64,000 nt of DNA from Pseudomonas silvicola (GTDB lineage: Bacteria; Pseudomonadota; Gammaproteobacteria; Pseudomonadales; Pseudomonadaceae): positions 970,001-1,034,000 of the forward strand of contig NZ_CP093280.1 in NCBI RefSeq assembly GCF_026651855.1. The letters are read 5' to 3'. A program made the position numbers and the translations under genes. The notes below the pieces were generated by a model that was not told the origin of the DNA, ran no database searches, and worked only from the letters and a program-made list of their open reading frames with translations. Shown here one piece after another: positions 22,005 through 31,002 of this stretch; position 1 is the stretch's first letter; every line of letters begins with the position of its first letter.

Positions 22005-24153
22005 CGTGTTGATTCCGGTTGAAGATTCTAAACTTACAACAACCATCTTGCGGATTATTGATATAGACCACAAGACTGGAAACCTTTTGGTGATTTCAGT
22101 GAGCTCCTCATTGAAAAAGCCTTGGGTTGCGGATTTGGCACATGTTTCAAGCGAGATCGAGTCGGGAGCGCTTAGAGTCGATCGAGATGTACCCGCGAAG
22201 TACATGCTCAAATCAGAAGAAAGCCTGTCGGATGCAGAGAAGGAATCCAGAGAGAATTCTTGGGAGATGATTAAGGAGATCGTCCAGGGCCGAAATGCCG
22301 GCGATCTGTTCGTTGACGGACAGTTTGGTAAAGTTGTTAGCAGTCACGCGGCATCTTTGAAAGTATCCCGTACAATAATATACAAGCTCCTATATCGATA
22401 CTGGGCGTACGGGCAGTCGAAAAACGTTTTCCTTTGGCAGTCGACTGGGTGGGGGGCGCCAGGGAAAAGAAAAACTTACAAAGACGGGGCACAACCAGGA
22501 CGGCCTCCGCTTTATCGTGGAATTGTGAAAAAAGAAAGGGCCATTCGCCTTAGCGAATTTGACCTTAACTGCATTGAAGTTTCGTATTTGCGCTACGTAA
22601 ACAAAAAGGAAAGCTCTGTCAAGAAAGCATTCGACTGGATGGTTCAAAACTACTATCGTGAAGTTGCTTCGGACGGGACAATCGGTGACGTCAAACGTGG
22701 ACTGCACCCGACCATTAGTCAGTTTCGGTTCACTGCCAAACAGTATTTCAGCCGATTGGCCGTGCTCAGAGCACATGCAGGTGCTATCCGGTGGAACAAA
22801 GACCACCGGCCGATCAAAGGGTCGGCTGTTGATGGCGTGATTGGTCCAGCACACCGCTATGAAATTGATGCCACGATCGCAGATATATACTTGGTGCATC
22901 GCATTAATAGAAACTGGCTAATCGGAAGGCCGGTACTGTATATCGTAGTTGATGCATACTCCCGTATGATTGTAGGCTTACATGTTGGGCTCGCGGGGCC
23001 TAGTTGGGAGGGGGCACGACATGCCCTATACAATGCTTTCACAAGTAAAGTTGAGTATTGCAAGCGTTACGGCGTTAAAATTAAGGAGCATGAATGGCCT
23101 TGCCACCATATCCCTAAGGAAGTGTCTGCGGACCGAGCAGAACTGCTAAGCAATGCAGGGCAAGAGTTCTCCAATACTCTTGATGTTACTTTGAAAATTG
23201 CGCCTCCATATCGTCCGGATTGGAAGTCCATAGTAGAAAGCCGGTTCAGGCTGATCAACCAAGGGCTCAGTCTGAAGTTTTTACCTGGTGGGGTAGATGC
23301 TCGACGGGCAGAACGTGGAGATCGAGATTATCAGTTGGATGCCAGGTACGATCTTGATCAATTTACGGCTATGATTATCAATGAGATTTTATACCATAAT
23401 GCCACGTTACATTTACCACAACTTGCAACAAATGACATGGTGCGTGATGAGATTGAACTTTTCCCAATTGATATATGGAAATGGGGAATGTCCAATAGTC
23501 TGCTAAAGCTTAAGTCCCGGAGTGATGCAGAGATCAAGATTGGCCTCTTGCCAACTGCTTTGGCATCTGTAAAGAGGGCTGGGATTTATTTTAAGGGTGT
23601 ATTTTACACGTGCAGTCTTGCCGAACATGAGCAGTGGTTCGCCAATGCGCATAATTTCGGCTACAAAAAAGTTAAAGTTTGGTATGACCCTAACAGCGCT
23701 GATAATGTGTGGATACAAGACGGTTCTGGATTTATTCGCTTAGAAATTGTGGACTATATGAAGGAGAAATTTAGTGGCGTCCGCCTAGAGGAGGTTGAGG
23801 ATCGAATCGCGATTATTAAGCAAATATCCCCTGAAAAGGAGTTTGAGCGTCTCAATCTCGTAGCTCGTACTAGGGATGCGAATAAAGCAATTGATAAGAT
23901 TGCCAACCGACAAAAAAAGTTGGCGCCTCCACCAGCTTCGAAAGCTGCAGCGAAGGCTAATAAGTTAGGCAATCGAAACGCCGAATTGAAAATTCAGCGT
24001 GCAGCGGAAAGCGCTGACCTTTCGTCGCTTCAACCTAACGGTTCCAGTGACGTAGAGTATCTTTCTACTCCTGAAGTCAAGAAACCGGAGCCAACTGGCC
24101 GGAAAAAATCGATGCTGAGGTTGGTTTCTTCGAAGCTAAGCGGAGATAAGTAA
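21982..24153 (+). CDS. tnsB: Tn7-like transposase TnsB (DDE/retroviral integrase fold)
   Basis: About 723 residues from ATG 21982 (ATG 21967 in frame is the alternative); both overlap the end of tnsA. TnsB binds the end repeats and joins the 3' ends to target DNA. The rve-type core has D296 in YEIDATIADIYLV, then LYIVVDAYSRMIVGLHVG, a second acid D384 in SADRAELLSNAGQEFS, and E419 in KSIVESRFRLINQ, giving the DD35E layout. The C-terminal tail (about 620-723) is Lys/Ala-rich and probably disordered, a place where TnsB proteins contact TnsC. It abuts tnsC directly. Confidence 0.94.
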   Translation: MASLYINDVLIPVEDSKLTTTILRIIDIDHKTGNLLVISVSSSLKKPWVADLAHVSSEIESGALRVDRDVPAKYMLKSEESLSDAEKESRENSWEMIKEIVQGRNAGDLFVDGQFGKVVSSHAASLKVSRTIIYKLLYRYWAYGQSKNVFLWQSTGWGAPGKRKTYKDGAQPGRPPLYRGIVKKERAIRLSEFDLNCIEVSYLRYVNKKESSVKKAFDWMVQNYYREVASDGTIGDVKRGLHPTISQFRFTAKQYFSRLAVLRAHAGAIRWNKDHRPIKGSAVDGVIGPAHRYEIDATIADIYLVHRINRNWLIGRPVLYIVVDAYSRMIVGLHVGLAGPSWEGARHALYNAFTSKVEYCKRYGVKIKEHEWPCHHIPKEVSADRAELLSNAGQEFSNTLDVTLKIAPPYRPDWKSIVESRFRLINQGLSLKFLPGGVDARRAERGDRDYQLDARYDLDQFTAMIINEILYHNATLHLPQLATNDMVRDEIELFPIDIWKWGMSNSLLKLKSRSDAEIKIGLLPTALASVKRAGIYFKGVFYTCSLAEHEQWFANAHNFGYKKVKVWYDPNSADNVWIQDGSGFIRLEIVDYMKEKFSGVRLEEVEDRIAIIKQISPEKEFERLNLVARTRDANKAIDKIANRQKKLAPPPASKAAAKANKLGNRNAELKIQRAAESADLSSLQPNGSSDVEYLSTPEVKKPEPTGRKKSMLRLVSSKLSGDK

Positions 24154-25602
24154 ATGTCTGACTTTACTGATGCAATCTATACCGCTGTGGGTCTTAGCCA
24201 CTATGACGGAAATCCTCTAATCGAGGCGTTGCCTCGAATTCGAGAGGATGAAGAGGTTATGGAACTTCTTTGCAGCTTCCCGCCTTTTCCGGACCCCAGT
24301 GAGATGGCTTTGAGCCCTAAGATAAGGGCCCATTGCGTCAATCGTATTAGTGAAATTGTTGTTCCCATGGAACTACACGTTCAATTTGAAGCGTCATTCA
24401 GTCAGTTAATTCGGGCGGGATATACTGCCCGTAACCCTTTTTACAGGGAAGCGGTTGCGATGCTTCATGCAGTGGATGATATTCAGCTTAGACATAGCGG
24501 GTTTAAGTCATCGGCTTCGAGTGTAGCTATTTTTGGGCTGAGCGGCATGGGCAAGACGACGTTGCTTAATAGTCTTGTAAAAACATATCCACAGGTCATT
24601 ACCCACAAAAGGTACGGTGGCAAAACCTTCAGGAGAACACAGGTCGTCTGGCTTAAAATTGAATGTCCGCATGACGGTTCACCCCGTGGTCTATGCGCCT
24701 CATTCTTTTCAGCAATAGACGATGCGTTGGGCTCTGATTATCACAATAAATATATGCAGCCTAGGGCTAATGTAAGCATGCTTATGCAGCACGTCAGCCA
24801 ACTTTGTCGAAGCTTTAACGTAGGCGCGTTAATAATTGATGAGCTACAGAATCTGAATCTTTTGACCGATTCCGATTCGAGACAGAGGATCTTAAATTTC
24901 TTCCTGACGTTATCCAATGATGCTGGTGTGCCTTTGGTCTATTGTGGAACGAATGCAACATTCAAGCTGTTCTCTAATGTCGTAAAAAATGCTCGAAGAG
25001 CGCTTGGGATGGGAGACTACTATTTTGATCGTTTCAAAATTGACGATGAAGAATGGGATGCACTCGTACGGTCATTCCTAGCTTACAATTGGACTGACGA
25101 AGAGATCACACTTGATGCGGAGTTGAATGCAAAGCTGTATGAACTTACTCAGGGAAATACCGATTTTTTAGCCAAACTGATGATGCTTGCGCAATGGTAT
25201 GCACTTTCCAATGGAGAGAAAATAACAAGCGCGCTTTATCAGAAGGTTTACGATCAGCAGATGATCATTTTGCACCGAGCGATTGAGGCTCTGCGCAGCG
25301 GAGACCCGCTACAGACCGCTGCATTCGAAGATATGATGCCTGCTCGAGAACAAGTCGCCGAAATGATGAGGGTGGCGCGTGAAAGACAGGCAAGGCGGAA
25401 GGGAGTCGCAGCCCTTCATCGTTCAGACGGGCTAAACCTTGCCGGGGTCGGATCGGGTGGAGCTAAGGTCAGGCGCCTTGCAGCTGTCGCCGAACCAGGA
25501 ACTAGAACCAAGGCACAAAACGTTGCTGAAGCCGACGACTGGGAAAAAGCGGCAAAGGAAAACGGCTTTACTACATCTGGAGACGACCTCGAACTTTGGT
25601 GA
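24154..25602 (+). CDS. tnsC: Tn7-like AAA+ regulator TnsC
   Basis: 482 residues, with ATG immediately after the tnsB stop. The Walker A motif FGLSGMGKTTLLNSL is at about residues 126-140 and Walker B ALIIDELQNLNLL near 225-237; a sensor-type segment VPLVYCGTNATFKLF follows. TnsC assembles on DNA with the TniQ/TnsD target selector and activates TnsAB only at permitted targets, and it mediates target immunity. Its end is followed after 30 bases by tnsD. Confidence 0.94.
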   Translation: MSDFTDAIYTAVGLSHYDGNPLIEALPRIREDEEVMELLCSFPPFPDPSEMALSPKIRAHCVNRISEIVVPMELHVQFEASFSQLIRAGYTARNPFYREAVAMLHAVDDIQLRHSGFKSSASSVAIFGLSGMGKTTLLNSLVKTYPQVITHKRYGGKTFRRTQVVWLKIECPHDGSPRGLCASFFSAIDDALGSDYHNKYMQPRANVSMLMQHVSQLCRSFNVGALIIDELQNLNLLTDSDSRQRILNFFLTLSNDAGVPLVYCGTNATFKLFSNVVKNARRALGMGDYYFDRFKIDDEEWDALVRSFLAYNWTDEEITLDAELNAKLYELTQGNTDFLAKLMMLAQWYALSNGEKITSALYQKVYDQQMIILHRAIEALRSGDPLQTAAFEDMMPAREQVAEMMRVARERQARRKGVAALHRSDGLNLAGVGSGGAKVRRLAAVAEPGTRTKAQNVAEADDWEKAAKENGFTTSGDDLELW

Positions 25603-25632
25603 TTCGATTGCGATTATGGCGGGTACGCAAAT

Positions 25633-27156
25633 ATGGCCGGTATCCACGTTTTCCCTACGCCGTTTCCTGACGAGACCATCGCCAGCCTGGTATGCCGCTA
25701 CTATCAGTTAGCCGGAGGCCTTGGCGTTCGAAGAACCCTTGTTGATCTATTCGGCGTCGTTACCAAAGCCTATGGTTCGGATTTGCCTTGCCATCTGGCT
25801 CATCTTGAGGCAGTTTTGGGTTGTGAGCAGTTGGTGGACGAACATACCTTGCTCCCATACTTCTCGCCATTTCTAACAGCGGAAAAAAAGTTGCGTGCCA
25901 GGCAGTTCATGCAGGGGCGGGAATCTATTGGCCTAAAAATGGAGTTAGGCATCACCGCAGCAGGCTTTGAAAAGTTTAATATTCGGCGATATTGTCCAAG
26001 ATGTGTTGCCACTGATTTTGCTTATTTTGGAGTCTCATATTGGCATGTGTCTCACCATGCTGCGGGCGTACACGTGTGCCCTAAGCATCACTGTTACCTT
26101 CACCGAGTTCTTCCAGAGGTTGGCAAAGGGACTTTCAACCAATTTATTTTGCCAGGTGAAGTCGTCAGGCGTGGAACTGCAGAAATTTCACAAGCTCTGG
26201 AGCCAGAGTACTTTTCTACACTTTCACGACTCTCTAACATTATTCACTGGGGAATATCGAACCCACAGTCGATTGTGAACTTACTCTGCAATGATTATTT
26301 GCACTATGTCCTAAATCGAGCAGGCTTGATTTCCAAAGGAAGAGTATGCGCTAGCAATCTTGATAGACATTTTTGCGAAGCGGCTTCTAACTACCCCTCA
26401 AGATTTGAGTTTCTGCAAATTTTCGCTAGCACTAGCTCTAGGTTGAATTGGCCGTTTGATTTATTGAGGAGGAGGCAGTCGAGTCATCATCCTCTGTTGT
26501 TCTATATGTTTCTGAATTGCTTGGATATAGATGAGTACCGTCTCGCTCAAGATTCGAAAGACGAGGTCGTCTACCATAGAGTATGCCCGCCCAAAAATAA
26601 GGCTGTGGCATTGGACGTAAGCGTCTGCGATTTATTTAGCAGACGCGCTTCCTTCATTAATTCGTATGCTGAGAATCCCGCCAAAAAATCGGCGAACTAC
26701 ATGTGGCTGTACCGTCACGATAAGCTTTGGCTCCAATCTTACATTGCAACACATAAAACTAAGCGTTTTGTTCATGATATAGTTGACTGGGGCGGTCGTG
26801 ATAGAGAATTGGCGATATTAGTAAGCGATGCTGTGTTTAAAATTCGGAGCCTTCCAAGTTTTCCTGTCAAAATTTCTTTGGCGTCGATTTGCCGTTCGCT
26901 GGTGATACCGCAAGATAGCTTTAGAAATAAGCTTAAAATTCCATTAACAACGGCGGTTCTGGCTTCCAGTTTAGAAAGCCTGCACGACTATCAGTGTAGG
27001 AAGTTGGAGTGGGCTGTAAAAATGTTGGATGCTCAAAATATTGAGTGCACCAGGTCAAACTTGATGCGAAGATCCAATATTAGAGTGCTTCATTTGTCAG
27101 AGGAGGAGGTCGTAGAGATTACTTGTCGAGCGAGTGAACAATTTCGATTTCTTTGA
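25633..27156 (+). CDS. tnsD: Target selector TnsD (TniQ family)
   Basis: 507 residues, nearly the length of Tn7 TnsD. It opens with the TniQ signature FPTPFPDETIASLVCRYYQLAGG and has a zinc-finger block YCPRCVATDFAYFGVSYW...HVCPKHH (about residues 120-155). The long C-terminal part, which in TnsD reads the attTn7 sequence inside glmS, explains insertion exactly behind glmS. It is the last gene of the tnsABCD operon and meets tniQ2 tail to tail, overlapping by 38 bases. Confidence 0.92.
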   Translation: MAGIHVFPTPFPDETIASLVCRYYQLAGGLGVRRTLVDLFGVVTKAYGSDLPCHLAHLEAVLGCEQLVDEHTLLPYFSPFLTAEKKLRARQFMQGRESIGLKMELGITAAGFEKFNIRRYCPRCVATDFAYFGVSYWHVSHHAAGVHVCPKHHCYLHRVLPEVGKGTFNQFILPGEVVRRGTAEISQALEPEYFSTLSRLSNIIHWGISNPQSIVNLLCNDYLHYVLNRAGLISKGRVCASNLDRHFCEAASNYPSRFEFLQIFASTSSRLNWPFDLLRRRQSSHHPLLFYMFLNCLDIDEYRLAQDSKDEVVYHRVCPPKNKAVALDVSVCDLFSRRASFINSYAENPAKKSANYMWLYRHDKLWLQSYIATHKTKRFVHDIVDWGGRDRELAILVSDAVFKIRSLPSFPVKISLASICRSLVIPQDSFRNKLKIPLTTAVLASSLESLHDYQCRKLEWAVKMLDAQNIECTRSNLMRRSNIRVLHLSEEEVVEITCRASEQFRFL

Positions 27157-27931
27157 AGAATTGGTCAAGTGTCCTATACAGGAAATATGCGATTCTTGGA
27201 TATATATATATTGGAATGTAGCCAATGGTGGATTCTTGACGTGGGCGCCTATATTTATAATTAATGGGGCAGAGTTCCTTGTCGACATCCAACAGAACTT
27301 GAGAATAATTGGTTTTTGATGAGGACGCATACCCTAGGCGCTTGAGTGAGTAGTCCATTGTCGATAGCGAGTACTGGCGATACTTTGATAGGTTTTCATG
27401 TGTCAAGATTTCCTGCACGAATATTGAATACTTGTGCTCTGCTGAGTCTAATCTGGAGTTTTCCACTTCAATCATCTCTAGCATACATTTGGAAAGTCTA
27501 GTTATTTTATGACGTCTGATCTCTGTCTGACAATGAGGGCAAGCACTTAGCAAATCGTCGCCGTGAAGATGACATACTTGCGTACCAAGTATGACATGTT
27601 GTCGGTGAAGATAGGCCGTTCCAATCCTATTGGAGTCTTCGGTGACGCAGCGAACACATATCCGAAGATTCATTCGAGGAATGAAAACCATGTTCTTTAT
27701 TTTGATTTTGTCAAACAAAACTCCAAGTGGATGTAGCGTGTGGTCAAATTTGCTCTTTTCGAACATTCCTCCGAATACATTTGATGCGTTACATTGGAGT
27801 TCGTACAGGTTTGTGGAAGTCAGTTCGCTACTACGGAATCCTAGTGTTTCGCTACGAGCCAGTTCATTGTTTCGTAACACTGCTGAAAGTAGGTATTCTT
27901 CTTCAAATGGCTCTGAGAGTATATGGTACAT
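27119..27931 (-). CDS. Second, shorter TniQ-family protein
   Basis: 270 residues from ATG 27931 (the frame opens further to 28033, but that stretch looks non-coding). The start MYHILSEPFEEEYLLSAVLRNNELA fits the TniQ N-terminus. A zinc-ribbon block follows: ICVRCVTEDSNRIGTAYLHRQHVILGTQVCHLHGDDLLSACPHC, with four cysteine pairs or Cys-His pairs, at about residues 104-147. It lacks the long C-terminal att-reading part of TnsD. It sits where TnsE lies in Tn7 but on the opposite strand. A second TniQ often gives a Tn7-like element another target class, for example mobile DNA or an RNA-guided route; no cas genes or CRISPR array are present, so its target is unknown. Confidence 0.8.
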   Translation of the reverse strand: MYHILSEPFEEEYLLSAVLRNNELARSETLGFRSSELTSTNLYELQCNASNVFGGMFEKSKFDHTLHPLGVLFDKIKIKNMVFIPRMNLRICVRCVTEDSNRIGTAYLHRQHVILGTQVCHLHGDDLLSACPHCQTEIRRHKITRLSKCMLEMIEVENSRLDSAEHKYSIFVQEILTHENLSKYRQYSLSTMDYSLKRLGYASSSKTNYSQVLLDVDKELCPINYKYRRPRQESTIGYIPIYIYPRIAYFLYRTLDQFFKEIEIVHSLDK

Positions 27932-28636
27932 GGGTTTCTTCAGATGGTATGTGGAGTGAAATTTCGCGAAGACATCAGTGGACAGCCCGAAGCCGCCCAC
28001 AGCGCGCCCTCCGGTAGGCGCCTGTTCTGCCAAGATAAATTTCAGTGAATCTTATGTATTTATCGAGAGGGCTATTAGGGATCCTCCGAACAAGTCTATT
28101 TTTCGTTGAAGAAGACTGCTGGATCCCCCGGTTTTACAGGGGGCGGGTCAGCTCCAACCGACTTGTTCGGAGGATCCTTAGGTCAATACCAACTCAGCGT
28201 ATCAGTTGGTGGAGGTCCTTGACCACGCCCAAACACGCATTGCCGCTAGCCAAGGAGGAGCTAACGGCCTCCGTCTATCCCAGCCATGGAGCCTGGGAAT
28301 AAAGATGTGGGCTTAAGTTTTCGGCATTTCACAGTCAGGATTTGGAGCTATTTCCGAAGGATGCCCAGGCATGCAGGCCTCAATAGTGGCCCGATCTCCG
28401 CCGATTTCGCTCCGTTCGGTGATATCGGAGATTCGCCCCTGCGGTACAGGCCGCAGTCAGCTTTGCTTAGCACTATGGGGCGGGATGTCGTTGCCTACGG
28501 AAAGGTGACCATCTTGAGTTGATCTGCAGTAGGGGCTGGCGGGTTGTTCAGCAGGTCCAAAGCGAATTACGTTCCATCGGCCGCCAAGGTATGAGCATCT
28601 CCCAGGGCTGGTTGGTTGTGGGCGGGCAGATGGTTG
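27932..28636. other. Gene-poor stretch between tniQ2 and the cargo
   Basis: About 700 bases without a convincing gene. It contains the 18-bp inverted repeat at 28079-28177. A second partial dyad lies around 28391-28434, where ATCTCCG pairs with CGGAGAT. The short open frames here (28045-28302, 28286-28522) have no recognisable composition, ribosome site or family resemblance. It could carry a structured RNA or the remains of an older cargo boundary. Confidence 0.5.
28079..28177. repeat. Perfect 18-bp inverted repeat enclosing a GC hairpin
   Basis: GGATCCTCCGAACAAGTC at 28079-28096 is the exact reverse complement of 28160-28177. The 63-base interior contains a smaller hairpin CCCCC/GGGGG (28125-28143). 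The whole could fold into a branched stem-loop or mark the tips of a tiny non-autonomous insertion. No T-run follows, so it is not a simple terminator. Confidence 0.8.
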
Positions 28637-29266
28637 CTATTCGCAGAGGGCAATCCTAGAAATCACCATCGAGTGTTCGTTCTGCTCACACGATTCTGAC
28701 CATAGTCGATCAACGAGACCATTTAGAGCTGTTTGGGTTGGAACGTATTCTTGGCCCCCAGTCGGGGATAGGTAGTAGACGTATAACCCTCTGGCGATGG
28801 ATTCCGATACCTGGCGTTGCCACAAGTGCATACCTGCCCAATTTTCCGGGCCGATCAGCACCCTGGCGTCAAAGCGATCTAGGATGTAGTTGAAGAACAC
28901 CGCCCAGGTGACCTCCCGCATCACAGCCGAATGCAGTGCATTCGGCGAACACCATGCCTGGCTGTGTGCGGCATGTCGGCCATTCATCTGTGGATTTACC
29001 GAGATGCTCACCCTGCTGTGGTAGACCACTGAGCCTTCAAGGTCGTTGAGTAACGCAATCTCGAACACATCCCTATTCTGGCACTGCGGCTCGTCAACCC
29101 GAATGAGCTGGTAACCGGGCGGCAAGGCACAACGGGTATCAGTGCTGATATCGGTCAGGTTTGCGGAGGCGCGCAGTGACCTGTACACACAAGCGTTATC
29201 TGAACTGCGATGCAGAGCTGTAAGGCGGGCGCGGTGATCGGGTTGGTTGATCAGTGTATTGTCCAT
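28637..29266 (-). CDS. Hypothetical protein, possibly GNAT-like
   Basis: 209 residues, no confident family. The middle part (roughly 65-165) alternates beta and alpha segments, with SVVYHSRVSISVNPQMNGRHAAHSQAWCSPNALHSAVMREVTWAVFFNYILDRFDARVLIGPENW, which faintly resembles the acetyl-CoA-binding region of GNAT acetyltransferases found on phages. It is divergent from the 29453-32262 operon with a 186-base gap, so the two may share a control region. It is cargo of the Tn7-like element. The function is unknown. Confidence 0.6.
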   Translation of the reverse strand: MDNTLINQPDHRARLTALHRSSDNACVYRSLRASANLTDISTDTRCALPPGYQLIRVDEPQCQNRDVFEIALLNDLEGSVVYHSRVSISVNPQMNGRHAAHSQAWCSPNALHSAVMREVTWAVFFNYILDRFDARVLIGPENWAGMHLWQRQVSESIARGLYVYYLSPTGGQEYVPTQTALNGLVDRLWSESCEQNEHSMVISRIALCE

Positions 29267-29452
29267 AACGACGGAGCAAGAAAAATCGGTTTACCGAAGC
29301 TACCAAGAATCAGCCGTTGCTGTCTGTAAATTTGACGAGTAGTTCCCTCGTGCTCGGAAAGTGATGGCATATAGCCTGAAAGAAGCATGGCCTTGTGCCT
29401 GCTTGTCGTGATATTGCTACGTGTTATCTACGACAAGCAAAAGGAGATGCAA

Positions 29453-29770
29453 ATGTCTGGTTCTGGCGGTAGCGATATAGGCTCACCACCCCCATCTACA
29501 TCCTGCGCGACGCTTCGCTTCGATACTCAGCTGGCCTCACCCAAGGCAGCGGTCGTGGCGCAACTATCACCGGGCGACATCCTCGATGTCGTCTTCTCTC
29601 AGACAAACCAGCAGATCGTTGTTGCCGAGTGGCAGGGCGCGGAGGCTGGAAGCATTGTAGACCAGCGCCTTACTCAGCTGCGGAACTGCCTGAGCCACGG
29701 CGAACAGTTCCAGGCGCAGTTGCTACAGGTTGGCGGCGGACAGGTGCGAGTTCGCGTTCAGCACGTCTAA
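29453..29770 (+). CDS. Small beta-rich protein heading the QueC/deoxyribosyltransferase operon
   Basis: 105 residues from ATG 29453, chosen because AAGGAG (29441-29446) stands six bases upstream. The N-terminus MSGSGGSDIGSPPP is flexible. The rest is one compact domain: CATLRFDTQLASPKAAVVAQLSPGDILDVVF, then QQIVVAEWQGAEAGSIVDQRLTQLRNCLSHGEQFQAQLLQVGGGQVRVRV. The pattern of a strand, 'G-x-x-AGSI', a helix ending in CLxxG and a final pair of strands is reminiscent of HIRAN-like DNA-binding domains, but this is only a resemblance by eye. It ends 20 bases before the kinase/deoxyribosyltransferase gene. Confidence 0.7.
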   Translation: MSGSGGSDIGSPPPSTSCATLRFDTQLASPKAAVVAQLSPGDILDVVFSQTNQQIVVAEWQGAEAGSIVDQRLTQLRNCLSHGEQFQAQLLQVGGGQVRVRVQHV

Positions 29771-29790
29771 TTTAGAGCAAGGAGAGCTCG

Positions 29791-31002
29791 ATGATCACTA
29801 TCGTAGGCGGTGTTTATCGCGAACGATGCATGCGCCCGGCATGGGACGAAATCTACGGTTCAGCCGGTCGAGCAGCCACCGCGATCGCGCGGTTTGGGGG
29901 CCTGGTTGACCTTCACGCCCGTGTTGATAGCAACAGGCAAATCGTGGTTGACGCCCGTGCTGCTGCGGAGGGTTTTCAGTTCGTAGCCACCCCCGCAGAC
30001 GCTGGAGTTACTTTTGAATATATCCATGGTCTATCTACGCCAGACATTCGGGGTGTAAGCGCCGGCAAGTCACGGATGGCAATTACCGCAGACAAGGTTC
30101 TGCGCTTCGGAATGATTGATGGCACCGCGGTGGTGGATGCGGAGTACGCCGTTTTTGATCCCCAGAACGCCGACGACATCGAGTCTTTCCAGGCGAACGG
30201 TTCTCGGGCCCGGCATCTCGCGTTGGTCCTGAACAAGTATGAAGCCCATCTCCTTGTGCCCGGATCTCGGGATCTCCCCGCTGAGGAACTGGCCAGTGCA
30301 CTGGCTACACAAGAAAGCGCAGAGGTCGTCATCATCAAGATGGGGCCCCTGGGCGCGCTCGTGTATGACAACGGAGCGACCTCGACGATACCTGCCTACC
30401 GTACTAAGCGCGTCTGGAAGATCGGATCTGGCGACACATTCGCTGCCCACTTTGCGTACGGGTGGATGGAGGGCGGGCTTTCGGCCCACGAGGCGGCGTT
30501 GATCGCGTCCCGGGCGACAGCGTTTTATTGCGAGAACCAGGGCTTCCCTGATCCAACTTTGCTCGCCAATTTCAACCCGCAGCCTCTCCAGCCCTCGTCT
30601 CGTTACCGCGGTGGGTACAGGCCAAAGGTCTATCTTGCGGGGCCGTTCTTCACATTGGCTGAGCTCTGGATAATCGGCCAAGCTAGACGGGACCTTTTTG
30701 CCTTGGGCGTTAAAGTATTTTCCCCGTATCACGACGTAGGCGTGGGGTCTGCTGACGATGTGGTTGAGAAGGACCTGGAGGGGGTGCGTGAGTGTGATGC
30801 ACTTTTCGCGATCGGTGATGGCCTCGATTCGGGCACCATTTTTGAGATTGGCTACGCCCGTGCACTGAACAAGCCAGTGGTGTTCTACGCGGAGAACGAG
30901 TCTGACGAGGACAAGAAGATGATGGAAGGCTCCGATTGTCAGATCACCGATGATTACGTCAGTGCGATCTATCACACCGTATGGGCAGCGGTGACCTCAT
31001 GA
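29791..31002 (+). CDS. PfkB-family kinase fused to a nucleoside 2-deoxyribosyltransferase domain
   Basis: 403 residues in two domains. Residues 1-265 are ribokinase-like (PfkB): an N-terminal GSAGRAATAIARFGG and the motif WKIGSGDTFAAHFAYG with the catalytic base D215. Residues 278-400 are a nucleoside 2-deoxyribosyltransferase/DRHyd fold: KVYLAGPFF, then ECDALFAIGDGLDSGTIFEIGYARALNKPVVFY, with the catalytic glutamate E352. Such a fusion could cleave the glycosidic bond of a modified nucleoside or nucleotide and phosphorylate the sugar, or the reverse. RBS AAGGAGAG at 29779-29786. The stop overlaps the queC-like start (ATGA), so the genes are coupled. Confidence 0.88.
   Translation: MITIVGGVYRERCMRPAWDEIYGSAGRAATAIARFGGLVDLHARVDSNRQIVVDARAAAEGFQFVATPADAGVTFEYIHGLSTPDIRGVSAGKSRMAITADKVLRFGMIDGTAVVDAEYAVFDPQNADDIESFQANGSRARHLALVLNKYEAHLLVPGSRDLPAEELASALATQESAEVVIIKMGPLGALVYDNGATSTIPAYRTKRVWKIGSGDTFAAHFAYGWMEGGLSAHEAALIASRATAFYCENQGFPDPTLLANFNPQPLQPSSRYRGGYRPKVYLAGPFFTLAELWIIGQARRDLFALGVKVFSPYHDVGVGSADDVVEKDLEGVRECDALFAIGDGLDSGTIFEIGYARALNKPVVFYAENESDEDKKMMEGSDCQITDDYVSAIYHTVWAAVTS

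Noticed and set aside
28045..28522. Two open frames of 78-85 residues after tniQ2
   Set aside because: They overlap the inverted repeat, lack ribosome sites and have compositions typical of non-coding frames.
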